From Devosia sp. (lineage in GTDB: Bacteria > Pseudomonadota > Alphaproteobacteria > Rhizobiales > Devosiaceae): a stretch of DNA of 15,650 nt. The notes beneath the pieces were generated by a model. That model was not told the origin of the DNA, made no database searches, and saw nothing but the letters and a program-made list of their open reading frames with translations. The translations under genes were made by a program, and so were the position numbers. Below, piece after piece: positions 1 through 8,702 of this stretch. Positions within the stretch are counted from its first letter, which is position 1; every line of letters starts with the position of its first letter. The stretch spans positions 1 through 15,650 of the forward strand of contig JAEUMC010000524.1 in the NCBI GenBank assembly GCA_016793415.1, in the 5' to 3' direction.

Positions 1-826
1 CGGCCAGCGCCAGCTCGGCGCGCGCCTCGGTCGTCGGCGCCGACCTCAGCCCTACCGAAACCCGGATCGGCTCGACCGCCGGACGCCCGATCACCGTTTC
101 GATGTCCGCCTTGCTCGGCCCGGAATTGGCGTAAATGCGCCCATCCCGGCCAATGCTGCTCCACGCGATCAGCGATGCGGCGCTGCCGGAGCGCACCGCG
201 ATATCAGGCGGCTCGCCGAACTGGCCGGCCACCCCGTCGAGCCTGAGGAAAAACTCGTCGGCCGCGCGCAGCGCCCCGCGCATCAGTACGCCGTTGAACA
301 GCGTGATGGCGACGATCCCGACCACCACCAGGCTACCGACCAGCGCCACGCGCTGCGGCACGAAGCGGATCAGCCAGCGCGACACCACGCCAACCCCGAA
401 GGCCAGGAACTTGCCCAGATAGATCAGGATCGCCGCCGGCACGATGGCGATCAGCACCACCCAGATCGGGTGGCGCGCTTCCACCGGCTCGAGACCCATC
501 ACTGCCCGCACCGAGTTCTGCCACCCCGCCGTCTGGTAGAGGCAGGCCACCATCAACCCGATGCACCCGGCGGCCGCGGCAAGTTTCAGCCAGTAGGTGT
601 ATCGGCTGGCAGGAAGCCTGAAGCCCATATAGGCCCACAGCCATTCGAGCGACACGCCGATGCCGTAACCGATGCCGAAGGCGCAGCCGGAGAGGACACC
701 CTGGATCAGCGCATCGCGCGGCAGCAGCGAGGGAGTCAGCGCCAGGGCAAACAGTACGGCGCCCACCACCAGCCCCATATCGGAAAACCCGTCGAGGAGC
801 CGCTTCAACCAGCCCGGCAGTTGCAC
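1..826 (-). CDS. Membrane-anchored alpha/beta-hydrolase, Abhydrolase_9 family (3' end outside window)
   Basis: The first 275 codons are visible; the gene runs off the left edge. The N-terminal half reads as five membrane spans (about residues 17-36, 43-66, 79-101, 121-147, 158-182) and contains the LTPSLLPRD motif followed by a glycine-rich second helix, which I recognise as the Abhydrolase_9 N-terminal membrane domain. Residues 228-275 (NSGPSKADIETVIGRPAVEP, then VGLRSAPTTEARAELAL) match the start of the Abhydrolase_9 catalytic domain. The nucleophile region lies beyond the window, so the catalytic serine cannot be checked. The start is a GTG with a strong GGAGGGAGGA just upstream; the next in-frame ATG is residue 17, inside the first helix. 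The gene begins 25 bp after the cardiolipin synthase stop, so the two are probably one transcript. The substrate in this family is not established; a lipid or ester is an inference from membrane anchoring and the neighbour. Confidence 0.82.
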   Translation of the reverse strand, partial: MQLPGWLKRLLDGFSDMGLVVGAVLFALALTPSLLPRDALIQGVLSGCAFGIGYGIGVSLEWLWAYMGFRLPASRYTYWLKLAAAAGCIGLMVACLYQTAGWQNSVRAVMGLEPVEARHPIWVVLIAIVPAAILIYLGKFLAFGVGVVSRWLIRFVPQRVALVGSLVVVGIVAITLFNGVLMRGALRAADEFFLRLDGVAGQFGEPPDIAVRSGSAASLIAWSSIGRDGRIYANSGPSKADIETVIGRPAVEPIRVSVGLRSAPTTEARAELALA

Positions 827-851
827 TTCGTCCTCCCTCCGGCCCGCGCGA

Positions 852-2288
852 TCACAGCACCGGCCCCAACATGGCTATGGTGTTGTTCCAGATCCGGCGG
901 GTGCCGCCCCACGCCTCCACCTCGGGGGCATGCACCAGCACCGATGCTTCGATGTAGCTCTGCTGGCGCTGCCGCAGTGCCGCGGTGAGCGCCTGGTCGG
1001 CGATCAGCATATTGTTCTCGAAGTTCAGCTCGAAACTGCGCCGATCCATGTTGGCCGAGCCGATAAGCGCCAGTTCGCCATCCACCGTCATGGTCTTGGA
1101 ATGCAGCAGGCCGCCCCGATACTCGCGGATCATCACGCCGGCCTCGAGCAGCTCGGCATAGTAGCTGTGGCTGGCGGCAGCCACGACCCAGGAATCGTTG
1201 CGCTCGGGCACGATGAAGGTGGTCTCGACGCCGCGATAGGCGCTGGCGCAGAGCGCCGCCTGGATGGTTTCGTCAGGCACGTAATAGGGGGTGGTGATCA
1301 CCAGCTCGCGTCGCGCCGCGTTCATCACCGAAACGAAGATTTCGGGCATTGCCGAGGGCCGCACGGTGGCGCCGGTGCCGATCACCTGGGCGACGAAGCC
1401 TGGTTGCTCGGGTGGCAGCGGCTGCTGCAGCAACTCGGTCAGGTCGTCCTCGCCGTGGCCCATCCAGTCCGACGCGAACAGATGCTGGTTCTGCCGCGCG
1501 ATCGGCCCTTCGAGCCGCACCATGATATCGACCCAGGGGGCGAACTTCGCCTTGGGCAGAAAGGCCGCATCGGCGCAGTTCTGGCTGCCGCAATAGGTGA
1601 CGGCATTGTCGATGACGACGATCTTTCGATGGTTGCGCATGTCGAGCCGCCCCCAGATCGCCCCGATCAGCGGATTGCCGATCGGCATGGCGCGGGCGAG
1701 CTGCACGCCGGCCGCCTGCATGGCGCGCCAGTGTTCGGAACGGATCATGCTGCGCGAGCCGACATCGTCGGCCATCGCCCGGCAGGCGACGCCACGGAGC
1801 GCGGCGCGCTGCAGCGCGGCGACGATCTTCAACCCGCTGCTGTCGGGCAGCCAGATATAGAACAGCAGGTGCACGTGGTCCGTCGCGGTGTCGATATCGG
1901 CGACCATCGCATCGATCGCCGCCTCCGAACTCTCGAGCAGCTCCGCCCGATTGCCGGCGACCGGCGGATAGCCGCTGACCGAGGTGCCGGCCCGGAACAG
2001 CGGCAGCGTGCCCTCCGGCAGCTGCGCTTCGACGCCGGGAGTGCCGATCGGTGGCGGCAGGATTTCGAAGGCCTTGCGCAGCCGCGCGGTGCGGCCGCGT
2101 CCGATATTGGTTTCGCCCACCAGCACATAGGCGATCATTCCGACCAGCGGTGCGACGACGATGATCATCACCCAGGCGAGGCGCGACACCGGTTCCCGAT
2201 AGGGCCTCAGCAAGGCGCGACCGACGAAGAACAGCTGCAGCCCGACTTCCAGCCCCAGCAGCAGCCACGCGATCGTCGCTCCCTCCAT
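852..2288 (-). CDS. cls: Cardiolipin synthase-type phospholipase D protein
   Basis: The 478-residue product has two N-terminal membrane spans (about 4-26 and 36-58, the PLDc_N region) followed by two phospholipase D domains. Both HKD motifs are intact: H220-R-K222 with D227, and H396-S-K398 with D403, the second followed by GSANMD. This architecture is that of bacterial cardiolipin synthase, which joins two phosphatidylglycerols, or PG and another lipid, at the inner membrane. I chose the ATG at 2288 because GGAGG sits 7 nt upstream and the protein then starts just before the first membrane helix. A longer reading from 2387 would add 33 non-hydrophobic residues across the divergent regulatory region. 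It leads a probable two-gene transcript with the Abhydrolase_9 gene. A related PLD transferase cannot be excluded, but both HKD sites and the length fit Cls well. Confidence 0.9.
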   Translation of the reverse strand: MEGATIAWLLLGLEVGLQLFFVGRALLRPYREPVSRLAWVMIIVVAPLVGMIAYVLVGETNIGRGRTARLRKAFEILPPPIGTPGVEAQLPEGTLPLFRAGTSVSGYPPVAGNRAELLESSEAAIDAMVADIDTATDHVHLLFYIWLPDSSGLKIVAALQRAALRGVACRAMADDVGSRSMIRSEHWRAMQAAGVQLARAMPIGNPLIGAIWGRLDMRNHRKIVVIDNAVTYCGSQNCADAAFLPKAKFAPWVDIMVRLEGPIARQNQHLFASDWMGHGEDDLTELLQQPLPPEQPGFVAQVIGTGATVRPSAMPEIFVSVMNAARRELVITTPYYVPDETIQAALCASAYRGVETTFIVPERNDSWVVAAASHSYYAELLEAGVMIREYRGGLLHSKTMTVDGELALIGSANMDRRSFELNFENNMLIADQALTAALRQRQQSYIEASVLVHAPEVEAWGGTRRIWNNTIAMLGPVL

Positions 2289-2344
2289 GCCGTCGCCTCC
2301 ACCGCGGTTCGCGCCGCCCGAGCATGGCGGGCCCCGACAAAGAA

Positions 2345-2373
2345 AGTCGACTGTTCGGTGGCGCGAGTCGACT
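2345..2373. promoter_or_regulatory. Paired palindromic boxes AGTCGACT, putative operator
   Basis: Two identical, self-palindromic octamers AGTCGACT lie at 2345-2352 and 2366-2373, exactly 21 bp apart, that is two helical turns on the same face of DNA. They are in the 180-bp spacer between the divergent cls and hydrolase genes. A third, related palindrome GGTCGACC is at 2455-2462, just before the hydrolase start. This arrangement is typical of binding sites for a dimeric regulator. The regulator is unknown and no regulator gene is present in the window. Confidence 0.5.
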
Positions 2374-2468
2374 AAAATCATCGCCAATCAACATCGGCCA
2401 AGTTTAGATGCACATAGCGACACTGCACGCGCTGTAGTCCCGTCCGCACTACGAGGTCGACCGAAGCA

Positions 2469-3998
2469 ATGAGCGAGCAAGATCGTCGAGCCCCGCCATC
2501 GCGCCACGGCTGGTGGGCCGTCATTGCCGGCCTGGCCTTTGCGCTCGTCGCTCTGTTGTCGGTGCCGCTGTCCGGGATCGCCATCACTGAACTCGTCGCC
2601 AGTCCGCGTGGCAGCGTCAGCTGGCTGACGCTGTTCGTCGGTGTCGGGCTCACCGGCGCGTTGTTCTGGTGGTTGCTGCTGATCCGCCCGCGCCGTTTCA
2701 CGATGCTGCGCGGCGCCATTGCCGGCGTGCTGGTGGCGTTCTTCTCCTATCCAGTGGTGCTGACCCTGGCCGATCTGCTGCGTCGCGGCAGCCTCGATCC
2801 GGAAACCTATGGCAGCCGCGGCAGCAACGTCCTGCTTCGCACCATCATCGCCCAGCTCAGCACCGGCTTCGCCTCGACCCTGGCGCTCGCCGCCGTCGGC
2901 ATCCTGCTGGTCGTGGCGCTGCATCGTCGCCATCCCGAAACCGTTCGTCCACGCGACCGGCGGGGCTTCTGGCGCACCATCCCCAGGTCGGCGGCCGGCC
3001 TTGCACTGTTCCTCGTCATCGCGCTGGTCGGCGCCTTCGCTGTCCTGACGTTGCTGCCGCTCGATACCGAGAGCCTCAGGGCCAACGCCGCCACAAGCAC
3101 CCCGGCGGCGAGCTACGACGAGGCGGTGGCTCGGATCGAGGCGGTGCGCGCCGAGGAGGCGAAGCTCCCGCTCAATCCCCGCTGCCTCTCCAGCCTCCTG
3201 ACCCACGGCCAGAAGGTCGAGCGCGTCGTGGTGTTCTTCCACGGCCTCACCAACTGCCCGGCCCAAGCCGAGCAACTGGCCGCCAAGCTGTTCGCGCTGG
3301 GCTACAACGTCTACCTGCCGCGCATCCCGCAGCATGGCGACGCCGACCAGCTGAGCACCGTGCTCGCCAATCTCACGGCCGAGCAGCTGATCGCCGTCGG
3401 CAACGAGGCGACCGACATCGCCCAGGGGCTCGGCGATGAAGTGGTGATATCTGGGCTGTCGGCCGGCGGCATCATTGCCGGCTGGGTCGGCCAGCACCGC
3501 GCCGATGCCGACCAGTCGATCGCCATCGCGCCGTTCCTCAGCCCCAACCTGGTGCCCGGCTGGGCCAACCACGCGGCGACCGCGCTGCTGCTGAATGCAC
3601 CAAACGCCATGGTGTGGTGGGATCCGGCAACGCGCGACAACCCGCCGGGGATGACCTACGCCTATCCGCGCTACGCCACGCACGGCCTCGCCCAAGCGCT
3701 GCGGCTCAGCATCGCGCTGATGGACACGGCCACGGCCAGGGCGCCGCTGTCGCCGAGGCTGGGCATCCTGATCAACCAGGCCGACGATGCAGTGAGCAAC
3801 GTGAAGATCGAGGAGCTGGTGCTGCACTGGCAGGAACAGGGCGCCGAGGTGAACGTGGTGCGGCTGCCGCTGGCGCTCGAACTCGGCCACGACCTGATCG
3901 ACCCGCATCAGCCGACCGGCGACCCGAATTTCGTCTACCAGGTGCTGGTGGACATGATGAACGGCGTGGCGCCGGCGATCCCGGAGAGCGCCCAATAG
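2469..3998 (+). CDS. Membrane-anchored alpha/beta-hydrolase (esterase/lipase-like)
   Basis: The 509-residue product has an N-terminal half with about five hydrophobic spans (15-38, 50-72, 78-104, 126-151, 172-196) and a C-terminal alpha/beta-hydrolase domain from about residue 250. The hydrolase shows an oxyanion-type HGLTNCP (258-264), a nucleophile elbow GLSAG with Ser331, a candidate acid in NQADDAV (Asp439 or Asp440) and a candidate histidine in ELGHD (His474). It is thus probably an active carboxylesterase or lipase-like enzyme. With a cytoplasmic N-terminus, five spans would place the catalytic domain in the periplasm; this is inferred, not shown. It differs from the Abhydrolase_9 gene at the left edge. 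The SD is weak (GAGG at 2453-2456, 12 nt from the ATG) and overlaps a palindrome. It is divergent from cls and ends at a strong shared terminator. I cannot name a specific family or substrate. Confidence 0.85.
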   Translation: MSEQDRRAPPSRHGWWAVIAGLAFALVALLSVPLSGIAITELVASPRGSVSWLTLFVGVGLTGALFWWLLLIRPRRFTMLRGAIAGVLVAFFSYPVVLTLADLLRRGSLDPETYGSRGSNVLLRTIIAQLSTGFASTLALAAVGILLVVALHRRHPETVRPRDRRGFWRTIPRSAAGLALFLVIALVGAFAVLTLLPLDTESLRANAATSTPAASYDEAVARIEAVRAEEAKLPLNPRCLSSLLTHGQKVERVVVFFHGLTNCPAQAEQLAAKLFALGYNVYLPRIPQHGDADQLSTVLANLTAEQLIAVGNEATDIAQGLGDEVVISGLSAGGIIAGWVGQHRADADQSIAIAPFLSPNLVPGWANHAATALLLNAPNAMVWWDPATRDNPPGMTYAYPRYATHGLAQALRLSIALMDTATARAPLSPRLGILINQADDAVSNVKIEELVLHWQEQGAEVNVVRLPLALELGHDLIDPHQPTGDPNFVYQVLVDMMNGVAPAIPESAQ

Positions 3999-3999
3999 G

Positions 4000-4028
4000 A
4001 AAGGGCCGGTCGCTGGACCGGCCCTTTT
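4000..4028. terminator. Bidirectional rho-independent terminator
   Basis: A perfect 12-bp stem, AAAGGGCCGGTC (4000-4011) with GACCGGCCCTTT (4016-4027), encloses the 4-base loop GCTG and is followed by one more T. It starts one base after the stop of the plus-strand hydrolase and ends four bases before the stop of convergent clpB. The A-run on one side and T-run on the other let it work for both transcripts. Confidence 0.93.
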
Positions 4029-4031
4029 GAC

Positions 4032-6653
<2,622 letters not shown>

Positions 6654-6700
6654 TCAACTCTCCTCGTCTGGCACGTCGGATCGCCCTGAATGAGGCACGC

Positions 6701-6746
6701 ATCCAACGCCTGAAGCGTTGATTTGGCTCAAACGAAACCGTTGGAT
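6701..6746 (-). promoter_or_regulatory. Two mutually exclusive stems in the clpB leader
   Basis: Read on the minus strand, ATCCAACG (6746-6739) can pair with CGTTGGAT (6708-6701) over 8 bp. CAACGC (6720-6715) can instead pair with GCGTTG (6709-6704) over 6 bp with a 5-base loop. The two stems share the same 3' arm, so only one can form at a time. The element is about 40-90 nt before the clpB start and would be in the mRNA if the promoter at 6809 is used. A temperature-sensing role is only a speculation; the SD itself is not in either stem. Confidence 0.35.
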
Positions 6747-6808
6747 TGTCGATCGAGCCAGATCAAGACCCGAGGCCCGCTCAGCGGCGCTCCCTGGTCT
6801 CGACGCTG

Positions 6809-6837
6809 ATATGGGGTGCCTTTCGATAGAGAAAAGA
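6809..6837 (-). promoter_or_regulatory. Candidate heat-shock (RpoH) promoter of clpB
   Basis: On the minus strand CCCCATAT (6816-6809) is an exact match to the sigma-32 -10 consensus CCCCATNT. Fourteen bases upstream lies CTTTTC (6836-6831), a weak half-match to the -35 CTTGAA. clpB is a standard member of the RpoH regulon, which supports the assignment. The predicted leader would be about 150 nt. Confidence 0.42.
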
Positions 6838-6848
6838 GCCAACCAGCG

Positions 6849-6876
6849 TTGCCCCGGCAAATGTCGCTGCTAGACT
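6849..6876 (+). promoter_or_regulatory. Candidate sigma-70 promoter of the DUF6058-like gene
   Basis: TTGCCC (6849-6854) and TAGACT (6871-6876) are separated by 16 bp, each matching four of six consensus bases. The expected start site is about 35 nt before the ATG at 6917, leaving room for the strong AGGAGG. It lies back to back with the clpB promoter. Confidence 0.45.
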
Positions 6877-6916
6877 GCTCGAAAGCTCACGGGAAAGGCA
6901 CCAGGAGGCCACGCCG

Positions 6917-7663
6917 ATGTCAGCCGTCGCTACCCTTCAGGCCTATGTCGGCAGGCATTTCGTCGAGCTCGCGGAACTCGCCGCCGGCGCCGGCACCGAT
7001 ACGACCACCGTTGCGAGCTTTGTCGCTGCCGGCGTCGCACCGCAACCGAGCTACCGCATCTGGCCCAATGGCGCATTCGCGAGCCCGATTGGTGGCACCC
7101 ATGGCGGCGAGCCGCAGGGGACCTCGACCGACTGGTACTCTCCCGCCGCCATCTGGTGGATCCGCCGTGCGCTCGGCATGACCGAGGCGCCGGCCGAAAT
7201 CGCCCAGCGCCTCGCCGAAACCTTCGTCGCCGACTTCGTCACCCGGCTCGGCGCCCTGCCCGATGGGCATCTGGCCTACCCGGATGTCTATGTTGCCGGT
7301 GTGCTGTCGCCTGACGCTGCAGCAGCTCTGGCCGCAGCCGAATGGGCCGACTGGATCAATGGCGGCTACGGCGTCTGCCTCCGCCACTGGAGCGCGGCTG
7401 ATGCCATTACCAAGATGCTGCAGCGTGGCCGTATCATCGCACTGACCGATGGCGCGACCCGCGAAACGCTCACCTCGTCCGACCGGATGGCGCTGCTCGA
7501 GGCGATGGAACGGCTCGAGGCGGTGATGCTGCCATTCGCGCCACACCAACGTCCCGCCGGGACACCCGGCTTGTGGATCGACCGCATCCTCAAACGCTAC
7601 GGGCTCGGCCGGCCGACCTCCGACGTTGCGCCCGAGGTTTCGTCGCTGCGGCTCTGCGCCTGA
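6917..7663 (+). CDS. DUF6058-like protein of unknown function
   Basis: The 248-residue soluble product has no signal peptide or membrane span. The N-terminal 45 residues look like a small helical recognition segment (VASFVAAGVAPQPSYRIW). The centre contains the distinctive ADWINGGYGVCLRHWSA (144-160), and the C-terminal third is helical with LPFAPH (205-210). From memory this layout resembles DUF6058, a family often labelled natural product biosynthesis protein without experimental support. I give that name with moderate confidence and do not assign an activity. The ATG at 6917 has AGGAGG 8 nt upstream. The gene has its own promoter and a terminator and no cotranscribed partner. It sits on the opposite strand between clpB and the DUF4167 gene, which are, as I recall, direct neighbours in many relatives, so it may be a later insertion. 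Base composition looks like the surroundings. Confidence 0.6.
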   Translation: MSAVATLQAYVGRHFVELAELAAGAGTDTTTVASFVAAGVAPQPSYRIWPNGAFASPIGGTHGGEPQGTSTDWYSPAAIWWIRRALGMTEAPAEIAQRLAETFVADFVTRLGALPDGHLAYPDVYVAGVLSPDAAAALAAAEWADWINGGYGVCLRHWSAADAITKMLQRGRIIALTDGATRETLTSSDRMALLEAMERLEAVMLPFAPHQRPAGTPGLWIDRILKRYGLGRPTSDVAPEVSSLRLCA

Positions 7664-7666
7664 AAC

Positions 7667-7692
7667 AAAAAGGCCGGGATTGCACCCGGCCT
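7667..7692. terminator. Rho-independent terminator at the end of the DUF4167 gene
   Basis: An 8-bp stem AGGCCGGG (7671-7678) with CCCGGCCT (7685-7692) closes a 6-base loop. On the minus strand it is followed by five T, giving a canonical terminator for the DUF4167 gene and the operon before it. For the plus-strand gene ending at 7663 the stem is present but the T-run is poor (GTCTTTT a few bases later), so termination may be weaker in that direction. Confidence 0.85.
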
Positions 7693-7718
7693 CATGGTCT
7701 TTTCCAAGGCGTATCGGC

Positions 7719-8381
7719 TTACTCGGCCGGCTGGTTTCCGGCCGTGAGGAAGGCCGGCAGCTCACCAACGTCGGGCTGCGGGGCGCCGGCGGGATCAGCC
7801 CCACCTTCACCGCCCTGCCCGCGCGACCGGCGGCGCGGCCGGCGATCGCGGCGGCGCGGCTCGCCTTCCGCCTGCGGTGCTTCACCTTCGGCGGCGGGCT
7901 GCGGCGCGGCGGCAGTGGTTTCGACCACCGCCATCACCACCGGCTCGCTGCCGGGGATCGGCTGCGGCTGCGGTTGCTGCTGCTGGTCGTGCTGCTGCTG
8001 CGGCTGCTGGTTGAACTGACGCGGCTCGGGCGAGGCGAACCGATCGTTGATCGGTGCGAAATCGTCGTCGTAATCATCCTCTTCGGCCTGCTGCCCGAAC
8101 TGGTCGCGCTGCTGGTTCTGCGGCTGCGCCGCACTGAGGATGCGGAAATAGTGCTCGGCGTGCTGCAGGTAGTTCTCGGCCATGACGCTGTCGCCGGAGG
8201 ACTGCGCGTCGCGCGCGAGCTGCAGGTACTTTTCGGCGATATGCGAGGCGTTGCCGCGCACCTTCACGTCCGGCCCGTTGCTCTCGTAGTTGCGGCTCAA
8301 CGGGTTGCCGTGCTTGCGGCCACCATTGTTGTTCCGGCCACGGGAGCGGTTCTTGTTGTTCTGCTGGTTGTTTGGTCTCAT
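7719..8381 (-). CDS. DUF4167 domain protein, disordered and RNA-binding-like
   Basis: The 220-residue product has the conserved alphaproteobacterial DUF4167 block at its N-terminus: a basic NNKNRSRGR stretch, then a compact helical segment (about 44-85) with AEKYLQLARDA and AENYLQHAEHYFRIL. The remainder is low-complexity: an acidic patch (99-108), a glutamine/proline tract (122-141), an Ala/Glu stretch, an arginine cluster (175-188) and a short LPAFLT near the end that may be a conserved tail motif. Basic low-complexity arms around a helical domain suggest nucleic-acid or ribosome association; that is an inference, as the family has no assigned function known to me. It lies downstream of prfA-prmC on the same strand, but 316 bp away. 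SD is modest (AAGAGA, 3 nt before the ATG). Confidence 0.9.
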   Translation of the reverse strand: MRPNNQQNNKNRSRGRNNNGGRKHGNPLSRNYESNGPDVKVRGNASHIAEKYLQLARDAQSSGDSVMAENYLQHAEHYFRILSAAQPQNQQRDQFGQQAEEDDYDDDFAPINDRFASPEPRQFNQQPQQQHDQQQQPQPQPIPGSEPVVMAVVETTAAAPQPAAEGEAPQAEGEPRRRDRRPRRRSRGQGGEGGADPAGAPQPDVGELPAFLTAGNQPAE

Positions 8382-8697
8382 CGTCTCTTTTCAAGCCTTG
8401 GAAAAGAATACTGAAGGCAACATGGGGACATCGGCACCGGGGGCCGCAGGCGCAGTATCAAAGCGCGGGCGGTCTCGTTCCAGCAGTGCCTGAGCTATCG
8501 CGTGTTGAACCACTTTTTGCTCATCAAGGCGTCTCGGTTCCTCGTCCGAGAGTCGAACACTGCCAATTTGCAGCTTCGCCGATGAGCGGGTGGCCGTCAC
8601 CTTGGTACGATCTTGATCGCGCCGTTGACAGCACCCGGAACCTATATGGTTCGCCCTGCCTTTCCAAGCACAAAATATGGGGGCCCCTAACGGATAC
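8382..8697 (-). other. 316-bp untranslated stretch between prmC and the DUF4167 gene
   Basis: No convincing gene is present. The minus strand begins with the sigma-32-like promoter described separately. A 5-bp hairpin (GAACC/GGTTC with loop ATATA, about 8640-8654) follows. A 65-codon minus-strand frame starting from a GTG near 8600 has a poor SD and no family resemblance, so I do not call it. The stretch may be a long 5' leader of the DUF4167 mRNA or hold a small RNA; the sequence alone does not decide. Confidence 0.45.
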
Positions 8698-8702
8698 TCA
8701 AG
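8675..8702 (-). promoter_or_regulatory. Sigma-32-like promoter in front of the DUF4167 gene
   Basis: On the minus strand CTTGAG (8702-8697) and CCCCATAT (8682-8675) are 14 bp apart. The -35 matches CTTGAA in five of six positions and the -10 is an exact match to CCCCATNT. The -35 includes the TGA stop of prmC (8700-8698). Transcription would start near 8668 and give a leader of nearly 290 nt before the DUF4167 ATG. Confidence 0.5.

Noticed and set aside
773..780. A further CCCCATAT octamer, on the plus strand
   Set aside because: It is inside coding DNA, antisense to the Abhydrolase_9 gene, with no plus-strand gene to serve. It shows that the octamer alone is weak evidence for a heat-shock promoter.
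672..2375. 567-codon plus-strand open frame antisense to cls
   Set aside because: The opposite strand encodes a clear PLD protein with both HKD motifs. The plus-strand product is His/Arg/Asp-rich without family features, a usual by-product of GC-rich coding DNA.
2388..3995. 535-codon minus-strand open frame antisense to the hydrolase
   Set aside because: The plus-strand product has membrane helices and a full hydrolase active site; the antisense product is low-complexity Gln/Arg/His-rich and runs into the divergent regulatory region.
8625..8648. TTGACA and TATATG on the plus strand
   Set aside because: The spacer is only 12 bp and no plus-strand gene follows.
8397..8668. 8-bp inverted repeat CTTGGAAA (8397-8404) / TTTCCAAG (8661-8668)
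   Set aside because: It could pair the start of the DUF4167 leader with the region before its SD, but an 8-bp match 256 bases apart is expected by chance in a span this long.
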